A stretch of 9,952 bases of DNA from Bacteroidales bacterium (GTDB lineage: Bacteria > Bacteroidota > Bacteroidia > Bacteroidales > UBA7960). Shown here piece by piece: positions 1 to 6,794 of the stretch (within the stretch, counting starts at the first letter, position 1; every line of letters begins with the position of its first letter). The translations under genes and the position numbers were made by a program. The stretch is taken from assembly GCA_003555385.1 (NCBI GenBank), contig PWHO01000148.1, positions 1 through 9,952 of the forward strand. The letters are read 5' to 3'. The notes below the pieces were generated by a model. That model searched no databases. It worked only from the letters and a program-made list of their open reading frames with translations, and had not been told where the DNA came from.

Positions 1-616
1 CCCGGTCAATCCTTCTTGCCCTGTCCCTGAACTGGCTTTGAACCAGTGATGCCATTTCCAGGCTTTGTTCAAGGTGTGCATTCTGATAAAGTGCAAAGAT
101 GATGTTTGCCTCGGGAGAGTCGGGGTTAAACCCGTCGTATGTCTCTTCGTAGTCATCCTCGTAAAGGATGGCTCTGTTCTCCCTTTTTGCCACTTCAAGG
201 TTGGCCTGGCTCCGGTGCAAACCCATGACAAATGTTTCTGTTCCCCTTGCCCTGGGAGAAGATGCACTGTTTGCATGGATGGAAATAAAGAGGTCCGCGT
301 TTTTCTCATTGGCAATCTGTGCACGCTCCTGGAGCCCGACAGAAATATCAGTTTCCCTGGTGAATATGACATTCACATCGGGCAAATACTCATTGATATA
401 CTCCCCCAGTTTCAGGGAAATGGCCAGCGCTATATCCTTTTCTTTCGCCTGGCGCCCGATTGCTCCGGGGGCTCTCCCCCCGTGACCGGGGTCAATGACC
501 ACCGTCCAGTTTTTTTCCGGTTGCATGCCTGTGGCGGCAGCAGGTGTAGCGGCCAACAGGAGTAATATACCAAAAACCAGGGGAAAACGTTTCACTAAAA
601 ATATGCGAATTTTCAT
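1..616 (-). CDS. N-acetylmuramoyl-L-alanine amidase (Amidase_3 family), C-terminal part beyond window
   Basis: Zinc-dependent amidase that cuts the bond between N-acetylmuramic acid and the peptide stem of peptidoglycan, acting in the periplasm during cell separation or wall turnover. Reading down from the ATG at 616, about 205 residues are visible. Residues 1-28 are a signal peptide (KIR/KR n-region, hydrophobic stretch FGILLLLAA, Ala-rich cleavage site). The catalytic domain starts with VVIDPGHGG (zinc ligand His45), followed by KEKDIAL (Glu59) and ADLFISIHANS (His114), then GTETFVMGLHRSQANLEVAK and an acidic ETYDGF segment typical of Bacteroidota members. The last catalytic Glu, expected near the C terminus, lies past base 1. 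The gene diverges from lptD and has a good promoter at 684-714. Sure about the family; which of several paralogous amidases it is cannot be told from this fragment. Confidence 0.93.
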   Translation of the reverse strand, partial: MKIRIFLVKRFPLVFGILLLLAATPAAATGMQPEKNWTVVIDPGHGGRAPGAIGRQAKEKDIALAISLKLGEYINEYLPDVNVIFTRETDISVGLQERAQIANEKNADLFISIHANSASSPRARGTETFVMGLHRSQANLEVAKRENRAILYEDDYEETYDGFNPDSPEANIIFALYQNAHLEQSLEMASLVQSQFRDRARRIDR

Positions 617-624
617 TAGTTTTG
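617..624 (+). promoter_or_regulatory. -7 element for lptD
   Basis: TAGTTTTG is a perfect TAnnTTTG match and directly abuts the amidase start codon (614-616). No TTTG is seen 19-23 bases upstream, so only the -7 half is supported. Transcription would start near 630, leaving about 75 bases ahead of a TTG start at 704, or about 30 ahead of one at 659. Confidence 0.4.
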
Positions 625-683
625 CCATGCTTGTCCGCTGATTATATTTATAGGTGCTTTGCTGTTAGCGGGATGCAATACTA

Positions 684-714
684 CAAAAATAACATTTATC
701 ACTTTGCGTGCAAA
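684..714 (-). promoter_or_regulatory. Bacteroidota-type promoter of the amidase gene
   Basis: Read on the minus strand, a -33 element TTTG (714-711) is followed by a 19-base spacer and a perfect -7 element TATTTTTG (691-684), matching the Bacteroidota sigma-ABfr consensus TTTG / TAnnTTTG. Transcription should start near 677, giving the amidase a leader of about 60 bases. The -33 element lies inside the first codons of lptD (if lptD starts at 704). This is the best promoter match in the window; the start site itself is inferred. Confidence 0.65.
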
Positions 715-3415
715 CTTCATATTCAAGTTTTTTATACTGTTGAGTGTCTTGTTTCTGCATGCAGCCGGCGTGTTTGCAATTCCTGCTGATTTGCATTCCA
801 GTGGCAGGCAACAGGAGGTTGCTTTCCCTGTGGGTCTCAATGATACAACAGAGGTGATCAGCGATACCATCCCTGGTCCTGATAACGAAAGGATGACCGG
901 GTCAGCGGTCATCCTGGATGCCAGGGTTGATTATTCTGCCGAGGATACCATTTTTCATGATCTTCGTAATCGTAAAGTATATATATACGGTAACGGAGAA
1001 CTGACCTATGAAAACACGCACCTGGTTGCCGATTACATCGAAATAGACTTCAATAATAATGAACTCTTCGCTACGGGCTTGCCCGATTCTTTGGGGGTAA
1101 TGCAGGGGTTTCCTGTTTTTACAGAAGATATGCAGAGTTTCCAGTCAGAAGAACTTCGTTATAATTTTGAAACAAGTAGGGGGCGGACCATTGGCGTTAT
1201 TACCGAGGAAGCAGAAGGTTTTGTGCATGGAGATGTGGTTAAAATCCAGCCAACCCGTGAGGTTCATGTGGCTGATGGAAAATATACAACTTGCGATGAT
1301 CCGGACCCCCATTTTCATATTGAGTTTCGCCGTGCAAAAATTATCCCCAATGACAAGATTGTGTCAAGTCTTGCATACCTGGTCATACAGGGCGTCCCAA
1401 CTCCTTTGTTTGTGCCTTTTGGGTTTTTTCCAAATAAACGGGGGCAGGCCTCCGGAATTCTGATCCCTTCTTACGGAGAGAGCCGGGAACGAGGCTTTTA
1501 TTTGGAGAATGGCGGATTTTACTGGGGGATTAACGATTATTTGGATCTTTCAATACGCGGGGATATCTATTCAAGGGGGAGCTGGGCTTTACGTGCGGGG
1601 TCCAATTATAATGTCAGGTACCGTTACAGTGGCTCTGTGAACCTGTCGTATGCCATTAATGTGCTGGGAGAGGAGAATCTCCCAGGTTATGAGCGAAGCA
1701 GGGATTTCCGTGTAACATGGAGCCATAATCAGGCCCGGGAAGCGCATCCTTCGCGGACCTTCCGTGCCAGCGTGAATGCCGGAAGCCGCGAGGCAAGCAG
1801 GTTTAACCCAGTGTCAGATCAGGATTACCTTTCCAATACGTTTTCTTCCAATATTTCTTATTCCAGGAACTGGGATGGCCGTTATAACTTCTCCGCCAAC
1901 ATGCGGCACAGCCAGAACACCAATACAGGCCGTGTCGACCTGAGTCTTCCGGAACTTACATTCAGCGTTAGCAGGTTCAATCCGTTTGACCGTGGCAGGG
2001 GAGGACGACAGCGCTGGTACGAAGACATCAATGTAAATTACAGTATGCGTGCCAGAAATGAGCTCAATATTGCCGACAGTCTCTTGTTTACCAGTGTAGC
2101 GCTGGAAAACTTCAGACACGGGGTACGTCATGACATTCCTGTTTCTTTCTCCACCAGGGTGCTGAATCATTTTAACTTTAACACCAGCATTAATTACAAC
2201 GAGCGATGGTATTTCAGTACCATCAGGAAAGAGTGGGATGATGAGGCGGTGCAGATAGCAGGGAATGATACCATATACGGGGATGTCAGGGAGAGAGAAG
2301 TCTCCGGCTTTGAGGCCATACGTGATTTCAGCCTGTCGGCCGGGCTGAGTACCCGGCTTTATGGTATTATGCAGTTTGACTCGGGCAGGATATCTGCAGT
2401 ACGCCATGTATTGTCTCCCAATATCGGGTTTTCCCTCCGTCCTGACTTTGCCGATCCTTTCTGGGGCTATTACCGTGAATATTATGACGAGCACCGGGAA
2501 GAAAATGTGCAATATGCCATTTTTGAAGGAAGTTTGTTCGGCGGCCCTCCGGCCGGCCGGTCTGGCAATATCAGCTTTTCGCTCACCAATAACCTTGAGA
2601 TGAAGTTACGCGACAGGGATGATCCCGACGGGGAAGAGCGTAAAATGGTGCTGATTGACAATTTTTCCATATCAGGCGGCTACGACCTGGCCAGAGATTC
2701 CCTCAATTTTTCAGACATCCGCCTTAGCGGAAGAACCCGCTTGCTTGGAAACTTTGATATTACTTATTCCAGTACATGGACCCCATATATGCTGGATGAT
2801 AATGGCAGAAGGATCAACCGCTTCCTGATCAGTGAGCAGAATAAACTATTGCAGCTGAATAATACGAGCTGGTCGCTGAATCTGAACTATACATTCAGTT
2901 CTGACGCGGAACCCTCTGAAGGAACCGGCAGTGAAGGGATGCGGGAAGGGTTGGCCCATGGAAGGAATGGCAATGGAATGCAGCCTGGTAACGGAGAAGG
3001 TCTCAGGGAAGGACCGGAAGAAGAAATGATGGAAGTTCCCGTTGTGAATGGTGTGGATTATTCGGTGCCATGGAATTTAACCATGAGCTATTCTTTTAAC
3101 TATAATTCGCGATATATGCATGCACAGGACAGGATGGACAGGAATTATGTGCAAAACCTGTCATTGCGGGGGGATGTGTACCTTACCCCGAACTGGCGGA
3201 TTGGCTTCCGCACAGGGTATGATTTTGAAAACCATGACCTGACCTATACTTCCATTGACGTGTACCGGGATCTTCACTGCTGGGAGATGACATTCAACTG
3301 GATTCCGATGGGATTCCGACAGAGTTATAACTTTACAATCCGTGTGAAGGCAAGTATGTTGCAGGATTTAAAACTTACACGCCGAACGCACCACATGGAC
3401 AGATCCTTCCAGTAG
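704..3415 (+). CDS. lptD: LPS-assembly outer-membrane protein LptD, Bacteroidota type
   Basis: Outer-membrane beta-barrel that receives lipopolysaccharide from the periplasmic Lpt bridge and places it in the outer leaflet, normally with the lipoprotein LptE. From the TTG at 704 it has about 903 residues, longer than E. coli LptD (784). It shows a signal peptide (RANFIFK then FFILLSVLFLHAAG, cleavage after VFA), an OstA/LptA-like domain from about residue 70 to 195 (AVILDARVDYSAEDT, NGELTYENTHLVADYIEID), then a long barrel of alternating strands ending in the characteristic ASMLQDLKL. A Gly/Glu-rich loop interrupts the late barrel. The mature protein has only two cysteines, residues 197 and 859. 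No in-frame ATG exists ahead of the signal peptide. I chose TTG 704 because it gives a clean signal peptide; TTG 659 is the alternative and would put a lipobox-like LLAGC in front. Two stops, TAG TAA, end the gene. Confidence 0.93.
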   Translation: MRANFIFKFFILLSVLFLHAAGVFAIPADLHSSGRQQEVAFPVGLNDTTEVISDTIPGPDNERMTGSAVILDARVDYSAEDTIFHDLRNRKVYIYGNGELTYENTHLVADYIEIDFNNNELFATGLPDSLGVMQGFPVFTEDMQSFQSEELRYNFETSRGRTIGVITEEAEGFVHGDVVKIQPTREVHVADGKYTTCDDPDPHFHIEFRRAKIIPNDKIVSSLAYLVIQGVPTPLFVPFGFFPNKRGQASGILIPSYGESRERGFYLENGGFYWGINDYLDLSIRGDIYSRGSWALRAGSNYNVRYRYSGSVNLSYAINVLGEENLPGYERSRDFRVTWSHNQAREAHPSRTFRASVNAGSREASRFNPVSDQDYLSNTFSSNISYSRNWDGRYNFSANMRHSQNTNTGRVDLSLPELTFSVSRFNPFDRGRGGRQRWYEDINVNYSMRARNELNIADSLLFTSVALENFRHGVRHDIPVSFSTRVLNHFNFNTSINYNERWYFSTIRKEWDDEAVQIAGNDTIYGDVREREVSGFEAIRDFSLSAGLSTRLYGIMQFDSGRISAVRHVLSPNIGFSLRPDFADPFWGYYREYYDEHREENVQYAIFEGSLFGGPPAGRSGNISFSLTNNLEMKLRDRDDPDGEERKMVLIDNFSISGGYDLARDSLNFSDIRLSGRTRLLGNFDITYSSTWTPYMLDDNGRRINRFLISEQNKLLQLNNTSWSLNLNYTFSSDAEPSEGTGSEGMREGLAHGRNGNGMQPGNGEGLREGPEEEMMEVPVVNGVDYSVPWNLTMSYSFNYNSRYMHAQDRMDRNYVQNLSLRGDVYLTPNWRIGFRTGYDFENHDLTYTSIDVYRDLHCWEMTFNWIPMGFRQSYNFTIRVKASMLQDLKLTRRTHHMDRSFQ

Positions 3416-3439
3416 TAACGATTCTTGTGAATTCCTGAA

Positions 3440-4522
3440 CTAATTATCTTCCGGGGGGTATTCCACATTCAGCTCTCCGCACAATTCCTTCAGCTCTTCT
3501 TTTACTTTTTCCAGCAAGGGTACACCTGTGTTGAAATTGATGGCCTCGGCCGCTCTTTCCGGGTCTCCTGGTATCAATACTTTATCCTGACCCTGAGATG
3601 GCCTGGCTTTTCTGAATGTCTGTATCCAGTGATCCATATTGCTTTTGAATTCGTCTGCCGGCCTGAAGGCATCTATTCGCATGGCACCAATGAAGTGGCC
3701 TGTGCCTCTTCCCGGAAGATTTTCTTTCACCGGCAACCATGCAACGGACGGGGGGACAAAAGGTCCGAAATTGGCCCCGGAAAGGACAGCCGACAGGATA
3801 TCCGTCACAGCCGCCATACAGTAGCCTTTGTGACTGCCGAACTCCCTGCTGCTTCCAAGCGGAAGAATGGCACCTCCACGGGTAAGGATCGAAGGATCTG
3901 TACTTATTTTACCAAATTCATCCTGCACAAAACCTTTTTCTATGGGTTTTCCCTGTTTAACCAGCATGTCTACCTTTCCCCTGGCGATGGAAGCGGTCGC
4001 AAAGTCAGCCACAACCGGGGGCTCATTGCCTGCGGGGATGGCTATAGCCAAAGGATTGGTTCCCAGCAACCCTTCGGCCGAAAAAGTTGGGGCGACCAGT
4101 GGGTTGGCGTTGGTCATGCAAATGCCGATCATGTCATGTTCAAGGGCCTGCATGGCATAAAAACCAGCAATGCCAAAATGATTGCTGTTTTCTACTGCCA
4201 CCCAGCCCGTTCCTGCTTCCCCTGCTTTCTCAATGGCCAGATCCATTGCCCCGGAGGCAGCTACAGGCCCGAGGCTGTTGTCGCCGTTGAGGGTAACTGT
4301 GGAAGGGCTCTGGTGAGTAATTACGGGATTTCCCGCGGGATTAATCCTGCCGGTTCGAAGCATACGGATGTAATCGGGCAGGCGCAGGAGGCCATGCGAC
4401 GGGATGTTGCGCATTTCGGCAGCAACCAGTACACGGGCTGTTACTTTTGCGTCGGCATGGCTCACACCGCAACGGGAAAGTAAATTTATAGCCAGCTCTG
4501 TAAGCGTATTTCTCCGGAACAT
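3440..4522 (-). CDS. Ldh_2-family NAD(P)-dependent oxidoreductase (malate/L-lactate dehydrogenase type)
   Basis: Cytoplasmic 2-hydroxyacid (or imino-acid) dehydrogenase of the malate/L-lactate dehydrogenase family, which is unrelated in fold to classical LDH/MDH. From ATG 4522 it has 360 residues, within the usual size. Visible family motifs are SHGLLR (42-47), GPVAASGAMDLAIEKA (85-100), NSNHFG (112-117), TNANPLVAPTF (137-147), LLGTNPLAIAIPAG (152-165), FGSHKGY (228-234) and GTGHFIGAMRIDAFRP near the C terminus; SHG and NSNHFG line the active site in characterised members. The reading frame stays open upstream to 4624, but that stretch has no family resemblance, so M at 4522 is taken as start, preceded by an A-rich segment. 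The family includes malate, sulfolactate, ureidoglycolate and cyclic imino-acid reductases; nothing nearby indicates the substrate. It converges with lptD with a 24-base gap and no clear terminator. Confidence 0.9.
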   Translation of the reverse strand: MFRRNTLTELAINLLSRCGVSHADAKVTARVLVAAEMRNIPSHGLLRLPDYIRMLRTGRINPAGNPVITHQSPSTVTLNGDNSLGPVAASGAMDLAIEKAGEAGTGWVAVENSNHFGIAGFYAMQALEHDMIGICMTNANPLVAPTFSAEGLLGTNPLAIAIPAGNEPPVVADFATASIARGKVDMLVKQGKPIEKGFVQDEFGKISTDPSILTRGGAILPLGSSREFGSHKGYCMAAVTDILSAVLSGANFGPFVPPSVAWLPVKENLPGRGTGHFIGAMRIDAFRPADEFKSNMDHWIQTFRKARPSQGQDKVLIPGDPERAAEAINFNTGVPLLEKVKEELKELCGELNVEYPPEDN

Positions 4523-4533
4523 AATTTTTTTCT

Positions 4534-4541
4534 CAAAAGTA
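4534..4541 (-). promoter_or_regulatory. Possible -7 element for the Ldh_2 dehydrogenase
   Basis: On the minus strand TACTTTTG matches TAnnTTTG perfectly, 11 bases before the ATG at 4522. No TTTG lies at the right distance upstream. If used, the leader would be only about five bases, so the mRNA would be nearly leaderless. The region is very A/T rich, which raises the odds of a chance match. Confidence 0.3.
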
Positions 4542-4641
4542 AGAGGAATTTTAAAAATTTTTTGAATATTTGCAGTTGTGTTGCGGGAAATGGTCATGGC
4601 AGTTGTTTTTGGGCGGCAAATCAAATCCCGTTAATAATCTT

Positions 4642-4672
4642 CTTGATTTCATTATTTATTATTTTAACTTTG
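4642..4672 (+). promoter_or_regulatory. Bacteroidota-type promoter of the membrane protein / DUF3822 / rsmD run
   Basis: CTTG at 4642-4645 (one mismatch to TTTG), a 19-base spacer, then a perfect -7 element TAACTTTG at 4665-4672. The start site would fall near 4680, giving a leader of about 25 bases before the ATG at 4705. The spacer length equals that of the amidase promoter. This probably drives the genes through rsmD. Confidence 0.6.
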
Positions 4673-4704
4673 CATATTCACAAAAACAACACAAGACATA
4701 TTCT

Positions 4705-5292
4705 ATGAAAACAGTTATTCAAGTTGCATTGGCCATTGTAATTGTAGTTCTTGGTTATCTGATATATGACAGCATCATGGAGCCCGTTCGCTTCCGCCAG
4801 GAGGTACAGCAACGAGAAGGTGAGATCATTCAGCGTTTAAAAGACATCCGTGAGGTGCAGCGTGCCCACAGATCTCGTCATCAGAGATTTACCGCTGACC
4901 TGGATTCATTGGTGGATTTTTACAAACAGGATTCACTGACAGTGATTCGTGCCATTGGTTCAGTTCCGGATACACTTACGGAAACAGAAGCTGTCAGAAT
5001 GGGCATTGTTGAGCGTGACACAATCTGGGTTGCTGTGCGCGACAGTCTGCTGCGAAGGGCTCGATACCCTATTGATTCTCTTCCGTATGTTCCCTATAGT
5101 GGCGGTGAGCGTTTCAGAATGGATGCCAGTATGATTGAACGCGGGCTGACAGAACTGCCTGTATTTGAAGCTTCGGTGGAGCCACATATTTACATGAGCG
5201 ATCTCGATGACTGGCGGGTCTATTATACAAGGGAAGAAGGCCTCAGAGTCGGTTCAATGATTGAAGCCGTGCTGGACGGAAACTGGGAGTAA
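4705..5292 (+). CDS. Single-span membrane protein of unknown function, conserved in Bacteroidales
   Basis: Function unknown. From ATG 4705 it has 195 residues. Residues about 4-21 (VIQVALAIVIVVLGYLIY) form one hydrophobic span with only MKT before it, so the rest is probably periplasmic. The span runs into SIMEPVRF and a charged helix, QQREGEIIQRLKDIREVQRA, then HRSRHQRFTADLDSLVDFYK. That helix-plus-short-loop arrangement recalls the start of type IV pilins and pseudopilins, but there is no prepilin peptidase site (no Gly before the span), so a pilin relationship is only a structural guess. The remainder is rich in short strands (RDTIWVAVRDSLL, SLPYVPYSGGERFRMDAS). The gene is followed after 22 bases by the DUF3822 gene. 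From memory, similar proteins sit next to DUF3822 genes in other Bacteroidales. ATG 4705 is chosen because a promoter lies just upstream; the frame stays open to 4570 but that extension is junk-like. Confidence 0.85.
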   Translation: MKTVIQVALAIVIVVLGYLIYDSIMEPVRFRQEVQQREGEIIQRLKDIREVQRAHRSRHQRFTADLDSLVDFYKQDSLTVIRAIGSVPDTLTETEAVRMGIVERDTIWVAVRDSLLRRARYPIDSLPYVPYSGGERFRMDASMIERGLTELPVFEASVEPHIYMSDLDDWRVYYTREEGLRVGSMIEAVLDGNWE

Positions 5293-5314
5293 AATCAATA
5301 GCTGCTGATTTTTT

Positions 5315-6184
5315 ATGGCTGATTCCCTGCGGAACACGCTACGCATCCTTGATGATGCGACATTATCCATCCCGGAAAACAAAAAGAACTTATCCATCGA
5401 GCTGCTGCCCGATGGATTTGTTTTTTCGGTGATGGATGCAGACCGGTACAAATTCCTGGCGCTGGAAGATCACCGTATAGAGCAGGCTCCATGGGAAGTG
5501 GATCCGGTTTCTCATCTTGGTTATTTCCTTACAAAGAATCCCCTCTCTGGTAAAGACTATCAGAAAGTAACTATTTCCTATTATTCTCCGCCCCTGGTAT
5601 TGGTTCCTTCCGCCACATACAACCCTGATGAGAAAGAGGCCGTTTTTTCATTCTGTGCTCCTGTCCCCGGTAACCACTACATCTGGTCAGACAGGCTTCA
5701 TGTGATGGATGGATACGGGGTCTACTCTATCCCGAAAGACCTGGCCGATTTTATAGAAAAAATGCTGCCGGGATGCAGGATCAGGCACTATGGGTCAGGG
5801 CTGATTGAAAACGTACTCGCTTCCAGAAAGCTGGAAAAATGGGATGCGGATATTGTGTTACACATGCGGTCCAAGCATTTTGAACTGCTCATTATCCGTA
5901 ATGATCAGCTTCAGTATTATCATTCATTTCCTTACCAGAGATTTGATGACCTTCTTTATTATTTGTTTTACTTACTGGAGCAACATAAGATGGAAGCCGG
6001 GAAACACAGTTTAATGGTGATTGGGGAGCTGGGAATGGACTCACCGGGCTTTGAGACGTTAAAAGGGTTTTTCCGGGAGGTTTCTTTTCCCCGCCGTAAT
6101 GATATGTTTTTGTATAGCCCGGTTTTTGAGGAAGTTCCTCATCACTACTATTTCAATCTGCTAAACCTGAACATATGCGGATAA
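5315..6184 (+). CDS. DUF3822 family protein (actin-like ATPase fold, probably inactive)
   Basis: Member of DUF3822, a Bacteroidota family of unknown function; 289 residues, the usual size. As I recall, the Bacteroides thetaiotaomicron homologue BT_3980 has a solved structure with an actin/hexokinase-like (ASKHA) fold, the fold also used by PilM and GspL. Features fitting two such lobes are LSIELLPDGFVFSVMD near the N terminus, ADIVLHMRSKHFELLIIR about residues 183-200 and SLMVIGELGMDSPGFETL near residues 234-251. The places where active members carry DxG phosphate loops here read SIEL and VLHM, so nucleotide hydrolysis is doubtful. There is no signal peptide or membrane span, so it should be cytoplasmic. 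It lies 22 bases after the membrane protein gene and its last 10 bases overlap rsmD, so the three are very probably co-transcribed. Confidence 0.88.
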   Translation: MADSLRNTLRILDDATLSIPENKKNLSIELLPDGFVFSVMDADRYKFLALEDHRIEQAPWEVDPVSHLGYFLTKNPLSGKDYQKVTISYYSPPLVLVPSATYNPDEKEAVFSFCAPVPGNHYIWSDRLHVMDGYGVYSIPKDLADFIEKMLPGCRIRHYGSGLIENVLASRKLEKWDADIVLHMRSKHFELLIIRNDQLQYYHSFPYQRFDDLLYYLFYLLEQHKMEAGKHSLMVIGELGMDSPGFETLKGFFREVSFPRRNDMFLYSPVFEEVPHHYYFNLLNLNICG

Positions 6185-6714
6185 TCGGTGGTCAACATCA
6201 AAGGCGATTGATTCATCCTCCGGCTTCTCTTCCTGTGCGCCCCACCACAGATAAAGCCAAAGAAGCGTTGTTCAATGTTCTGAACAATCACTTTGACTTT
6301 GAATCTTTACAGATACTGGACCTTTTTTCAGGCACCGGGAGCATCTCCTTTGAATTTGCCTCGCGTGGAGCCGTGGAGGTGGTGTCGGTGGATAACAACC
6401 CCGGGTGTTACCGTTTTATCCGGCAAGTCAAAGAACAGCTTGACCTGGATAACCTGGTTCCGGTCAGGGCGGATGCATTTCGTTACCTGTCTGCGTGCAG
6501 TACCGGGTTTGACATAATATTTGCCGATCCTCCTTATGAAATGGCTGAAATCACCCGGATCCCAGATGAAGTATTCAGCCGGAAACTGCTTACTGAAGGA
6601 GGGGGGTTAATTATAGAGCACGGAGCCAATACAAGCTTTGATGACCATCCTTTTTTTATCCGGAAAAAAAGATACAGCAAGGTGCATTTCAGCTTCTTTG
6701 AAACATCCGGCTAA
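6175..6714 (+). CDS. rsmD: 16S rRNA (guanine(966)-N(2))-methyltransferase
   Basis: SAM-dependent methyltransferase that modifies N2 of G966 (E. coli numbering) in 16S rRNA during 30S assembly. The 179 residues match the usual length. Visible motifs are the opening MRIIGGQHQRR and VRPTTDKAKEALFNVL (RNA/substrate side), the SAM-binding motif ILDLFSGTGS (47-56), an acidic SVDNN (71-75) that would contact the SAM ribose, and the catalytic DPPY (118-121) typical of exocyclic amino N-methyltransferases. The start ATG lies inside the end of the DUF3822 gene (10-base overlap), which suggests coupled translation. Identification is secure from the motifs and length. Confidence 0.96.
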   Translation: MRIIGGQHQRRLIHPPASLPVRPTTDKAKEALFNVLNNHFDFESLQILDLFSGTGSISFEFASRGAVEVVSVDNNPGCYRFIRQVKEQLDLDNLVPVRADAFRYLSACSTGFDIIFADPPYEMAEITRIPDEVFSRKLLTEGGGLIIEHGANTSFDDHPFFIRKKRYSKVHFSFFETSG

Positions 6715-6732
6715 AGCCTCCGTATTTTTTCC

Positions 6733-6740
6733 TATTTTTG
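6733..6740 (+). promoter_or_regulatory. -7 element for coaD
   Basis: TATTTTTG is a perfect TAnnTTTG match in the 80-base gap after rsmD; no TTTG is found at the expected distance upstream (the nearest, at 6697-6700, is 32 bases away). Transcription would start near 6748, leaving a leader of about 47 bases. It implies that coaD can be transcribed independently of rsmD. Confidence 0.4.
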
Positions 6741-6794
6741 ATCACTTGATTTAGAAAACGCTTGTTATTTATCAATTATCAAGACACTGCATAT

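Noticed and set aside
616..912. Open frame of 98 codons on the minus strand at the start of lptD
   Set aside because: It lies opposite lptD, has no recognisable domain, and competes with the well-supported signal peptide and OstA-like domain.
1814..2512. Open frame of 232 codons on the minus strand inside lptD
   Set aside because: The lptD protein here has continuous barrel strands; the antisense translation shows no family motif and reads as a codon-bias shadow.
3416..3439. Terminator between the convergent lptD and dehydrogenase genes
   Set aside because: The 24 bases contain no stable stem and no T run in either direction.
3629..4483. Open frame of 284 codons on the plus strand opposite the dehydrogenase
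   Set aside because: The minus-strand frame carries every Ldh_2 motif; the plus-strand product has no recognisable features.
4523..4624. Upstream extension of the dehydrogenase by 34 residues
   Set aside because: The added residues do not resemble the family and the -7 element lies inside this stretch.
6709..6730. GGC-TAAA-GCC followed by six T bases after rsmD as a terminator
   Set aside because: The stem is only three pairs and includes the stop codon in its loop; too weak to call.
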